A stretch of DNA of 64,000 nt. Source: Adiantum capillus-veneris (lineage: Eukaryota > Streptophyta > Polypodiopsida > Polypodiales > Pteridaceae). The stretch spans positions 106,766,087 to 106,830,086 of the forward strand of contig CM043964.1 in assembly GCA_014529385.2 (NCBI GenBank). The letters are read 5' to 3'. Below the pieces are notes generated by a model. It saw nothing but the letters and a program-made list of their open reading frames with translations. It made no database searches and was not told the origin of the DNA. Made by a program: the position numbers and the translations under genes. Positions 1 through 10,485 of this stretch are shown piece after piece. Numbering within the stretch: the stretch's first letter is position 1; each line of letters opens with the position of its first letter.

Positions 1-766
1 AACTGGTTGCGAGCTGGATGTGTACGTCGGAAGCTCATTAATCAACATGTATTCCAAATGTGGGAGTCTTCTTGATGCGTGCAGGATGTTCGAACGCTTA
101 CCCGAGAAAAATGCGGTGATTTGGACAGCCATGATTGGAGGGTGTGCTCATCACAATGAGTATAAATTGGCCCTCCAGTATTTTGAAGGCATGCAGCGTG
201 CGGGTCTAAAACCCGACGAGCAAGCTTTCATGTGCCTTCTGACAGCGTGCAACCATGTGGGCTTAGCGGATGCTTGTCATCTTCATTTAGTGTCTATGGC
301 AGATGAATTTGGGATTGCTCCAACACTCGATCATTTGAATTGTGTAGCAGATGTTCTTGGGAGGGCAGGCCGTGTGAAAGAGGCCAAAGACCTTCTCGAA
401 ACAAAGACAAAAGCTGAGAACATGGTAGGTTGGATGTCCCTTCTCAGCCATTCCCAGACTCATGGCAACATCAAGGAAGCACAGAGGTGCTCGGAGCACA
501 TAACGGCTTTTGATCGCAAACATGCAGCTGGATATACGCTCATGTCGAAGGTGTATGCCACGGCCGGTATGCAGGAGAATTCTGAGATGTTTCTGGCATT
601 GAAGGCCATCGCGAATGCGTGGAAGAAGCCCGGGGAGGCATTTATAGAGCTTGACAGCAAGGTGCACGGATTCACGGTTGGGATGCGGACGTCTCCTGAA
701 ATCCGGGAGAAGTTACAGAGGTTGCACGTCCACATGCAGGCGAGGGGTTACAATAACCTCTGCTGA
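1..766 (+). CDS. PPR protein, 3'-terminal part (second copy)
   Basis: This is the C-terminal part of a PLS-class pentatricopeptide-repeat protein, cut by the window edge; the frame is open from base 2 to the TGA ending at 766. Visible are an S-type motif (YSKCGSLLDA), the following L and P motifs, and an E/E+-like tail (KKPGEAFIELDSKVHGF) ending a few residues after QARGY, with no DYW domain. It matches the C-terminus of the full gene at 43587-46031 residue for residue. Such proteins bind organelle RNA and usually act in C-to-U editing. Whether this copy is full length cannot be judged here, since the rest lies outside the window. Confidence 0.85.
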   Translation, partial: TGCELDVYVGSSLINMYSKCGSLLDACRMFERLPEKNAVIWTAMIGGCAHHNEYKLALQYFEGMQRAGLKPDEQAFMCLLTACNHVGLADACHLHLVSMADEFGIAPTLDHLNCVADVLGRAGRVKEAKDLLETKTKAENMVGWMSLLSHSQTHGNIKEAQRCSEHITAFDRKHAAGYTLMSKVYATAGMQENSEMFLALKAIANAWKKPGEAFIELDSKVHGFTVGMRTSPEIREKLQRLHVHMQARGYNNLC

Positions 767-1479
767 GGCTTGCCGGCGTCAGCTATGGCATCTCTAATTT
801 CTTTCCATCATCTGTTTTTTGTTCAGAGCAGAAGTTAGCGTCCTTGTACCACTCCAAAAAGGTGGATATGAATCATCGCTGGCTTGCAGCCGGGAATTTC
901 TGGGTTTTGAGTGTGGAAGAATATGGTATTATAAAGAAAAAGCTTTGCAAGCCTAGTTTCTCTTTTCTCTGGAAATGACGGTGTGTAGAGGAGGACATCA
1001 AGCTGCTGATTCGGGTGAAGCTAGGCATGCGGCGGTCTTGTGTGGCCCGTCAGAATATAACTGCTGGTTGCGGTCTTTCTTCTTAAGGGTGGTGATACTG
1101 AATGCAGTGGAATGTCTTGAAGGCCTTCAAGGGGCATGCCCCTTAGTCTGCTGCTGTTGTTTCCTGCTGGTGCATCCGAGATTTGAAAAGCGAGCAAATT
1201 CTCATCATAGAAGTACATGAAGTCAATAACAAAGAAGGCGAGCCCACTGAGCCAGGCAAGGGGCTCCAAATAGTCAGTCTCAACAAGCAAAAGACTGTGT
1301 AGTGGTTATCTTCTCTTCTTGTTATTTCTTTTCTTTGCTGCCAGAGCAATCTGATCAGAATTGTTGGGGGGACTTCGAATTGCATAGCGATCAATGAACT
1401 CTCCGATTGCACAATTTAGGACGGCATTTACGTACTAGATTGTCCTGGGTGAATTTTACTGAGGCTCATGTTAGCAACA
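767..1479. other. PPR 3' flank, no gene seen
   Basis: This is the non-coding flank between the PPR stop codon and the tRNA gene. It holds short open frames only and no recognisable motif. It is repeated in the right arm at 42874-43586. Confidence 0.6.
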
Positions 1480-1551
1480 GCGTTCGTAGTCCAATGGTCA
1501 GGATAATTGCCTTCCAAGCAATAGACCCGGGTTCGATTCCCGGCGGACGCA
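1480..1551 (+). tRNA. tRNA-Gly(UCC)
   Basis: The 72 bases fold as a full cloverleaf. The acceptor stem GCGTTCG pairs with CGGACGC (one G-T pair), the D arm is GTCC/GGAT, the anticodon stem is ATTGC/GCAAT with loop CTTCCAA (anticodon TCC), and the T arm is CCGGG-TTCGATT-CCCGG. The discriminator base is A and CCA is not encoded, as expected for a nuclear gene. The internal B box GGTTCGATTCC is intact. There is no intron, which argues against plastid trnG-UCC, which normally carries one. An identical gene lies in the other arm at 42802-42873. Confidence 0.95.
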
Positions 1552-2045
1552 AGAGGATCTGACTTCAAATAAAGTTTTGAAAGGCTCTGATTATAATTTT
1601 GTATTTCAGACGTTCCCACTAGTGTAGTATTTTCCGGTCAAGGCCCTTCATTTTATAACTATGGTCCCCGTTTCCATTTATTCAAGACAAAAAGTCTTTG
1701 GCTTCATTGTAACGTTAGTTCATTGCTGGGAAAGTCGACGGCCATGTTTCCTCCTCTTGCTAAGTAAAATTTTTCGAATTTGCAAAATCTGGATTTTGAA
1801 CCGTATGCTGAGACCAACCTTTCTTGACCACTGGTGTAAGGTCTTTGACCATTTTCTTGAGACTTTGCATTCAGGCAATCCCTCGATCTTGACCATCTCT
1901 ACCGAATCTACGCAGGTTGGGATTCGGAGAGGAGGTGGAAGTTAAGAAGTGCGGTACAAGCCAAGCCTCGGGAAATGGAAGGCTCACTATATCCATAACC
2001 TGTTCACGTCAACTCTAATTTTTTTTGAGAGGATTTGAGGCCGGC

Positions 2046-2321
2046 TCAAATTTCAAGATTTTTAGTTGAAAAGTTCAAAATTTCCCTTCTCAAACACTCC
2101 AGAAAACAATTTTCAGGAGCCTTGATACAAGCCTTGGTTGCCACAATGCCATCTTGAATTGTAATTGCTTGAAGATCTTGAAAAATAGTCATCACCTTCC
2201 TTTGAGCTAAACTTATAGGTTTTAGCATGCGGATGCCATCGTTCAAGATCACCTTGTTGATATAAGGCATTGTTTCTTCCTCCAAAATAGCCAAGCCAAC
2301 TTTGCCAGCATTTTCACACAC
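2046..2321 (-). CDS. Unrecognised small open frame
   Basis: A 91-codon frame contains the segment VGLAILEEETMPYINKVI and continues into a charged C-terminus. The composition looks protein-like, but I recognise no family and no upstream exon. It is repeated identically at 42032-42307 (+), which shows only that the arms are recent, not that the frame is selected. It could be a gene fragment caught in the duplication. Confidence 0.2.
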   Translation of the reverse strand: MCENAGKVGLAILEEETMPYINKVILNDGIRMLKPISLAQRKVMTIFQDLQAITIQDGIVATKACIKAPENCFLECLRREILNFSTKNLEI

Positions 2322-2472
2322 CGTTCGTTCATCGACGCTACATGAGATAAGTATCGATTGGGAAGATCTTCAAGAGGAGCACGTTAGTTCACACTTGAAC
2401 CGTAAGAACATTGTTCTTCGTTTTAGCCCACACATTATATCCGCATCACGATCTAATGTTTTATTATTGAAT

Positions 2473-2682
2473 AATCTATGCAAGGAGTAGCTCCCCACCA
2501 ATTTAGAGAGAGTTCGGGCAACTAAAAGAGAGAAAATGGTAATGCACAATACTTAAAGTGCCACTGTGCAAAAAGTGCGCGAATCTATGCAAGGAGTAGC
2601 TCCCCACCAATTTAGAGAGAGTTTGGGCGATTGAAAGAGAGGAAATGGTGATGCACAATACTCAAAGTGCCACTGTGCAAAA
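2473..2682. repeat. 109-base tandem duplication
   Basis: Two tandem copies with a period of 109 bases both begin AATCTATGCAAGGAGTAGC and run to GTGCAAAAAG. They differ by several substitutions. The mirrored copy is in the right arm near 41670-41880. Confidence 0.85.
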
Positions 2683-3157
2683 AGACCATGTGCTTGTGCT
2701 GGCACTCACGCTTCTCTGCTATCTCTACCTATTAGTCATTGTTGAAGGGAACGAATTGGAATAGATCGACTAAGCAACAGTCCCATCCAGACCACTAGTT
2801 CTTAGGAAATTCATACCTCCCATAATCGACTACAGGGAACCTTGGCCTTCGCGTTCATCATGTTTGCCTTGAAATTTTCAAAAGTCCTATGATGATGACA
2901 AGCTCAATGCATACTTCCCTTTCGCTACAAAATACATCCTATCGTAATTTCTTTTTTGAGCAAACCCCACGTGATCTATTCCACAATCAGATGACCTTTG
3001 TGTGTAACCAATGGTGTGACCCTTTTTCTAGACGAAAGAAAATGAACGATGAAAATATGCATGTTGGTATCATTGGCTATGGTGGATAAGTCGTTGTATC
3101 ATTCATGATAGAATCACAATCAAAGGAATTAGAGAGTGTGATTACACACTAATGGCT

Positions 3158-3162
<5 letters not shown>

Positions 3163-3237
<75 letters not shown>
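3163..3237. repeat. (GA)n microsatellite
   Basis: An uninterrupted GA tract of about 74 bases. The matching tract in the right arm (41146-41190) is only about 45 bases, so the two arms differ here. Confidence 0.95.
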
Positions 3238-3240
<3 letters not shown>

Positions 3241-3472
3241 TTGACAAAAACACTAATTGATTAGCTTACTGAAAAGTTTTCACATAAGTTCCTTTTATGC
3301 CTTGAGCGAGGCATCCAGAGCACACACAGAGGGTGACATCACAGATAAGGTAACTACATAGATATGGGGTAGGTTGATTAGTCAACTAAGATTACCAGCT
3401 AGTCTTGCCACACAAACTTAACACATGGTGTGCACATGTGCTTTTTAAACACAGATTGATGAAGTGGAGAGT

Positions 3473-3594
<122 letters not shown>

Positions 3595-4454
3595 GTCTCA
3601 ATTAACCCGACAATGCCATCTCAAGGTCTTTATAGAACCCAATCCATCCAAAATTTGATTGTCATTTAGGAAGTAAATGGTGATGCTATTGGAGTTGTAG
3701 ACCTGATCAAGTAGTAATTCCCTAAAGTAGGTATTGGTGTAAATATTTATTGTAGTGATCATGCTAGTGTATCGGTCATGCAATTGTTGTACATAGTGCA
3801 TGTGGAAAATTTTCCTTCAATGTAAGCTCTTTTCATACATCTATCGTGGAAGAAAATCAACATATTAGTGAATGGTTGATTATACATTAAAAAAATCAAA
3901 TAAAACCCTTAGAACAACTAGAATAGCTTACTTTTAACAAAGCCACCTCTCAATTTTTCAAGTCACAATACACTGTGAATCCATTTGTTCTACATTAAGG
4001 AAAAAAATATTAATTCAACACCCTTAATCTAAACCGACCTTGGCTTAAGTATGATAAATTAAGATAAACTAATTTGACCTTATGCATTTTCATTTAGGAA
4101 AGAACCGAGAAACAAGGGATATGCTAAACTACATTGTACATGCAAAGACTTATGAGCAAAACTACAAGGATGCTTTAAAAGAGAAAGCATGGCCCCAAGG
4201 TGTATGAGTTGGCCCAAATCTCCTCTCCAAAAAATGGCGGCGAGTTCTTCACCAAGTATATCTCTTACATTGTGTGTGGCAACAAGGGCCTAAAGGTTTT
4301 GGTCTTCAAGGTGGCCAAGGTTGCTCTAGTCCACATCACTAGTGAGAGGTTAATCTTAGTTGAATTTTAGCTTCTCTACTGGCTTTTTGTATCGTGTATG
4401 ATAAACTAATCATAATTTGCGCATGCATAAATGTATATTTCTAGATTTGATGGG

Positions 4455-4927
4455 TCAAGGGTGAAGGGAGGAAGGGCACTTCGTGGAGATATGTCCAATT
4501 TCCCTGCATCCAAAGCACTTCTCTTCCCTAATGAAGCGAGCCCGCTCCTGAGGAGTAAGCTTGGGTCATGCATCCTTCTTTTCTAGGTTGCTCTTTCGCT
4601 TTCTACTTTCATTTGTCAAAGTCTGTTTGGCTCTTTGTGTCATGATCTCATCGGTGGGGTAGGTCAGACTACCAGAGTGAATGGCAAAATCCCGTTTCGC
4701 ATGACTCATCAACTCCTGAATAGAAGCTGACTTTTGTTCCAAGCAGTGATCTCGAATCTCTATCGGAAGACCCAAGGTAAACCGCTCAATCTGTTCCTTG
4801 AATGAAGAGGCGGGTAGAAAAGAGCTCTAGAATCTCTCACAATAAGCGTCCATTGTATCCTTCTTGGTCATCCGAAGATGGTTCCAAGCAGTTTGCATAT
4901 CGCATTCACACTCTCGCGTTCATACTC
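4455..4927 (-). pseudogene. Ty3/gypsy-type gag fragment (left-arm copy)
   Basis: This is the C-terminal half of a retrotransposon gag, matching 39478-39950 (+). It carries the segment GLPIEIRDHCLEQKSASI, an in-frame TGA at 4566-4568, and then the CCHC zinc knuckle (C-x2-C-x4-H-x4-C) at about 4476-4517. The N-terminal half present in the right arm is missing here, because the inverted repeat ends inside gag. It has a few substitutions relative to the right arm. It is not expected to make protein. Confidence 0.75.
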
Positions 4928-5868
4928 TTGATAAGGATTTTGTCTTCAAAACGTCTATAATTAGTCCAATATTTAAGGTCAATTTGATCAGTAAAAATGC
5001 AACATATGGGCTCAAGGAATTGTCAACCATCTTGATGCAGATTGATCGTGCATGGTAAGTAAGTGATTGGGCAACATTGGACCGCCATATGTATGAACCT
5101 ATGTACACTGATCCCCTAGTCGCATGCTTTATTTCTTAAAGTGCATGTTAAAATGCTCAATATTTAGTTTATATTTCTTATGGGATTTTTTGTCCATGAT
5201 GTACCATGCAAGAAATCTTAATCATAGGAATTTGTGAGATGAAGGAGCATGATATGGATGCTCAATATTTGTTTTGAGAGTGCTTGAATGAGGCCATATT
5301 CCATTGGAATAAGATCATACTAACACACATAAACAAGTATTTTTGTGTCCTTCACTTGAGAGGGCACTTGGTTCCATCCGTGATGGCACGAGCATCAAAT
5401 GCTTGACTCATCAAAAAATGGTGGTAGAATGGAAATTTCATGGACATGAATGTACTATCCATAGAATAATAGTTTAGTTGGTGGATGATTTCATTGTCCA
5501 TTGGGTTAGTGGAATGACGTCCACTTAGAATAGACAAGATAGTCCAAACACTCCAAAGACAAACCTGAATAAGAGCAAACATGGAAGTTGGCTAGTATGA
5601 GAGGGATTCCAACAAAGGATCCCTTTGTATGATGCTTGTACCACACATATGCTAAATGCAATTTTCCAAAGCACCAAGGTGATCTCTTACATGCAAAGTT
5701 TACAAATAGGTAAGGGACCCTCATTGGAGAGGCCCAAAGAAAGGGGGGCCAACACACCATCAAAATTCATTAGAGTAGTGAATGAAGCCATGCTATTACA
5801 TAGCCACATACCATTTTCTTAGGGTAAAGGAAGTAGCCTGCAAGAAGCCCATAGGTGACCCATATTGA

Positions 5869-6028
5869 AGAGGACTTCACCCATCGGCCTAAGTACAAAA
5901 TGGTCACACGAGGTTGCAAGAAACCTAGTAGGGCAAGGAAGATTGATTGTCAAACTTGAGGAGGACTTCGCCCATCGGACTAAGTACAGAAACCTAGTAG
6001 GGCAAGGAAGATTGATTGTCAATCTTGA
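5869..6028. repeat. Imperfect tandem duplication
   Basis: Two adjacent units share GAGGACTTC-CCCATCGG and a second block, AAACCTAGTAGGGCAAGGAA. The second unit lacks about 22 bases from the middle. Confidence 0.8.
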
Positions 6029-6720
6029 CAAAATCCTACACTTCACAAAGGCACGTCAAAGCCATTCAATTGTAATGGAACACATTGTAAATGAGTAAAA
6101 ATGGACAATTTGATGGACAAATATTGGCAATAGAGTTACCTATAGTGCAAACCCAATGTTGGAAAGAGGTGTGGAAGGTACATAACAAATGAAAACAATG
6201 GAGTATTACCACCATCTTTTGAAGGGAACTTGAAGCACCCAAAAGGTCTTGTACAAAAATGGTTCTTATACTATTGAAAGCATATTTTTCATCACTATGT
6301 CACTGATAATAACATTGGAACAAAGACAAGTGCTCCACCAAAATTTGGTTGGTGCATGTAGAGACTAGCTTGGCAGAGATGGAGACTGGAAAACATGATT
6401 TGAAGGTAATTATTGTGTTGAGAAGAGTAAAGACAACAGACTCCTTTGCAAGCACCTATCTCTAGCAATATTGAAATATCTTATGGGACCCCAAATGTTT
6501 TTTTTTGGGGGGGGGGGGACTCACCCTTGGTATAAGGGTAAAGAATTGCATCGTCCATTTACATTGATGTTGCAAAGACGATTAAGTTTGCCTTGTGATT
6601 GAAAGGAAGAGTGATAGAGGATGTTTGTAGGGCAAATCACGTAAGAATTTGGGTTATTTTCATTCAAAAATGACAAAAAAGAATGCTTTTACAAACTTAG
6701 AAAATGCATGTACATATGAG

Positions 6721-7048
6721 CTCCGTTTATAACCTGAGCTAGGTATGTAGGGCTCACACAATGAATAACATATAACATGAAACCTAAGGTGCACGATGCA
6801 CATGTGGGGAGGGCATCATTGACACATGGGGATGCTGACTTGTCTTGACATGTAAGCTTTATTACATGCTAGGCACATGGTTTTCTCCATTTATAACATG
6901 AGCTAGGTATGTAGGGCTAACACAATGAATATCATATAACATGAAACATAAGCTGCACGAGGCACATGTGAGGTAGGCATCATTGACACATGGGAATGTT
7001 GACTTGTCTTGACACATAGGCTTTATTACATGCTAGGCACATGGCTTT
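6721..7048. repeat. 164-base tandem duplication
   Basis: Two head-to-tail copies (6721-6884 and 6885-7048) begin CTCC-TTTATAAC-TGAGC and end with the block TTTATTACATGCTAGGCACA. They are about 90% alike. Confidence 0.85.
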
Positions 7049-7201
7049 CTCCACATAAGCTTATGCCTAAGGTTTGTTCAAGAAACTAGAAGCTTTTTTG
7101 AGGTTATGTGATCCCTTTAGTAGATCCCACAAAGGCAAGACATTTGTACTTTCATTTTCAAACTTTCCAATAATGTAAATTATTACTTTGGATTAGCCTG
7201 G

Positions 7202-7240
<39 letters not shown>

Positions 7241-7780
7241 TTGTGCTATGAATATGACCCTGTAGTATCCACCCTAATTTTTTAAGAGAGTAGAATGATG
7301 AGGTATTAAAGATTGAAACACATGGAGGTATGGACATGTGGGCCTATATGAGGTACACATTACAAAAGATCTAGCCGAACAATGCACGCATGGCCAAGAA
7401 GCATCCCTACCTTATTTGCAAACACCTTCACTTTTCATATCTATGTGTGTGGGGGTTTTGCAAGACTTAGGACATGTTTATCGAGCAACTCATTTCAAGA
7501 GAGGTAGAATTTATTGCTGTATTTTCTCATTCACAAACATAGCCAAATATAGACTAGGAGAGGCTTTATATTAGGTGCGGGTATAATCAATGCTAAACAA
7601 AGCTTGTGTATTAAAAACATTTTGTCTTACTTCAATTTAGAGTGCCACCTTCTTTTGTTATGTATGCTTGATGTCAATGTATATTCCAATCATGATCCTT
7701 AAAGTCTAATGCTAGCCTTTTGTGGTGACTCATGTTTCTCAATTCTTACTTTTATGTAAAACACTACTCTCGCCTCTCCA

Positions 7781-7824
<44 letters not shown>

Positions 7825-8056
7825 GAAATAAAAAATTTTCAAGTCTTGCATTATGAAAGAAGATAATAGTTTAAGAATATGCTTGTCAAATTCTAGAAAG
7901 ACCTCATTGAAAATGATTTCCAAAAACATTAGGAAAAAAATGGACTCTCCATGGGCCTTGTAAGAATCCCTAATTTAAAGGAAGCCTGCCAAGATTAAGG
8001 AGGACAAAGGCTTTGAATGGGGCTATTTTGGTAGGGTCTCCTCCACCTTTAACCCC

Positions 8057-8150
8057 TAAAAAGGTAGGGGGAAGGGGGGGGGGGGGGTAACCATTTAAAA
8101 AGTAGGGAAGGGGGGGGGGGGGGGGGGTAAACCATTTGAAAAGTAGGGGG
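8057..8150. repeat. Poly-G subterminal repeats, candidate left end
   Basis: Three imperfect units of the form AAAAGTAGGG-AAGG-poly-G-GTAA-CCATTT occur in a row. The poly-G runs vary in length. They resemble the reverse complement of the poly-C block near 22783-22815, so they may be the terminal inverted repeat of the surrounding element. Confidence 0.5.
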
Positions 8151-8485
8151 GTAAGGGGTCTTTTCTCTCTAACTTTTTGGCCAACTTGTAAGTGGCCTCT
8201 TAACTCTCCCATGCCACCTAAGCAAATCCGTGGGTCAAAGAGGTAAAAAAAATGACTTTTTTCAAAAACTTTCAAAAAAACTCTATTCCCCCCTAAAAAG
8301 TACCCCCAACATATACACATAATAAAAAAAGATTTTTAAGTTAAATTACTCAAAATTCAACATTTTTTGACTCCCTCCAAACTTTTAGGAAATTCCCCTC
8401 AAAATTGAAAACTTTCCCTCCTAATCTAAGCTCCTCTCCTACACCCATCTCCCTTGCACCTGCACCTGCTGCTGCACCTACACAC

Positions 8486-8573
8486 CCATCTCTCCATCCT
8501 TCAAGCTCCATCTCTCCATCCTACAAGCTCTATCTCTCCATCTTTCAAGCTCCATCTCTCCATCCTACAATGC
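8486..8573 (+). repeat. 22-base tandem repeats in the leader
   Basis: Four units of CCATCTCTCCATCYTWCAAG plus two bases lie directly upstream of, and run into, the candidate ATG at 8570. They make a leader rich in cytosine and thymine. Confidence 0.85.
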
Positions 8574-10204
8574 CTCTTGACGACATGACCAATGTCCCAG
8601 CAAGCTCTTCACGCGGTAGGTCTCCAGAGCTTTTCCTACGCCTACCTCAAGAGTATGTTCCGACAAAGAAAACATGCTTGGGTACATTACCTTCAGCCAA
8701 TAAACGCCGCGCTCAAGGGGAGAAGAATGTGGATCTTTGGACAGATGGATGCTTGTATCCAAAGGATCCTTCTCTGAATGTTCATCCGTCTTTTACAAAC
8801 ATTCCATCACTGTTGTAATACGTTGGAAATGGAGAGCAAGGTTTGTTGGGCTAGTGCAAGAGACTCAACAAACACGAGATTGCGCGGTCCGAGATCTACT
8901 TGCGTCATTGGCAGTTGCTCAATGGGAGTTTCCACAATCTTCAAGATCAGATGCAAACAGCTACTAGTGCGCTTGAGGAGGCAAAGAGCACCATCACAAC
9001 CAAGGAAAATGTAATTAAAAAGCTTGAGGATACTCTTTCACACATGAAGAGTACTGCCATGGGAGGTAGGGTGAGGAAACGAGAGTTGTCCGAAATTCAG
9101 ACTCTTGCACCACGTGGAGGTGCAAGAAAACGAAGGGTGATAGCTATGAGGTAACATGTTCTGTCCCTCATGTGGTTTAAGTCTAATACGGCTCATCATT
9201 GTTGTTTTGGGCAATAGGAACTTCGTCCAAGAAACGTGCGGCGGCGAGAATGCGAAAGCTAGGGCTACTTTACTTCGTTCTTGTTTCAACAAAGAGGATT
9301 TTATTGGGATGCTTGATGCTCCAGAGGCAAAACACTTGAAAGACGCAATCACTAAGAGAGTTCTTAGTGATTTTTCTAATATTGTCACTGATCTAGATGT
9401 TCAGGATATTTGTGATGCTGTTGGGATTAGTACCAAGGGCTATCAAGCAATACATCAAGTGTTAAAAGATGCATTAAGAAGTCGAGGAGTCACGAAAAAT
9501 CTATTCCCACTTCCTCACAGAGTGCAGATTGCCAAGAAGGTGTCAAATGAAGATGTTGTTCACCGATTAGGGGACTACTTGTATATTGAAGACACGATGC
9601 CTCTTCAGCCGCACCGTAGCAAATCACAAGGAAGGAAGGGCCGCGATAAGGGAAGCGGTACTGTTTCTAACAGTGTGATGCGGACCGAAGGGTTTGTTTA
9701 CACCAAATTCAACAATATCTTTGTGGACTTGATACGATTGCAACAATCCATGGTTGTTTTCTACAATTTGAGTGATGCAGGTTAGTTTAGAGTTGTCTAC
9801 ATGCTCTATGATGTGTCATAACAAGCAATCTGAGGCTTTATGTTGTTGGCAGTTCTTGAAGGCAAGCTTGTGTTCGTGCTGAAGTTGGATGAGTGTGTAA
9901 TTGTTAAAGGGAGAAAGTTGGAGAGAATGAGCATCACGCTTATGAATGAAGCCCTAGCTTATGCCAAGCAATCTTGCAGTTCGAGTGAAGCGACAAAGCC
10001 CTCTTTTAGTGTGCAATCAGAGAAGGATATATGGTGGCTTGGTGCAATTGAAGTTCCGAAAGAGACACATGAAGTCCTTGCATGGATTTTCAGTAGAATC
10101 CCATGGGTCACAGAGGTCATTAAAGCTCAAATAAACGGTGAGAAGCTCATGGTTCCAGGACGTGGGGACTTTGATGTTGAATGGCATTTAGGTGGTGATC
10201 TAAA

Positions 10205-10396
10205 TGAAGGAGTACGAGCGGAAGTGCGGCGCGAGAGAGAGTGCGAGAAGAAGAGCACGACGATATGGTGAACTCGCTCTACTATAATGTGTAGAGCATA
10301 GTGAGTTCTTATTAGGTTTTTACAAAAGAATATGTGTACATACCTGGCGGCCCGCCCACTTACCTGGGCGACCACATTGGGCTTTATACCCCAACA
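10205..10396 (-). repeat. 3' LTR of copia element
   Basis: It begins TGTTGGGGTATAAAG on the minus strand and ends TACTCCTTCA, 192 bases. It differs from the 5' LTR at three positions. Confidence 0.95.
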
Positions 10397-10407
10397 ACCT
10401 CCCACTT
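10397..10407 (-). promoter_or_regulatory. Polypurine tract of copia element
   Basis: On the minus strand AAGTGGGAGGT directly precedes the 3' LTR; this is where plus-strand DNA synthesis is primed in such elements. Confidence 0.85.
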
Positions 10408-10485
10408 AAAGTCCAATGTGGTACTTTAAGTGTGAGAGAAGCTACTATACAAGCTAATATACAAGAGATGTAGAAAAGTGATGTA

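Larger units (their letters stand above)
4928..8040. other. Intergenic, no gene seen
   Basis: This AT-rich sequence has only short open frames and no domain I recognise. It contains the tandem repeats listed separately (5869-6028, 6721-7048), a TC tract at about 7204-7239, an AC tract at about 7783-7821 and a poly-G run near 6508. Confidence 0.6.

Noticed and set aside
287-735. Long minus-strand frames opposite the PPR gene
   Set aside because: They are antisense shadows of the PPR coding strand, show no domain, and recur only because the arm is duplicated.
1480-1551. Plastid or mitochondrial origin of tRNA-Gly(UCC)
   Set aside because: It has no intron, good internal promoter boxes and no CCA, and the sequence does not resemble the plastid trnG-UCC exons.
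8592-8967. Alternative reading phases at the 5' end of the transposase-like gene
   Set aside because: Three overlapping phases are open here, and none shows a recognisable domain. Only the exon structure from about 8900 onward could be supported.
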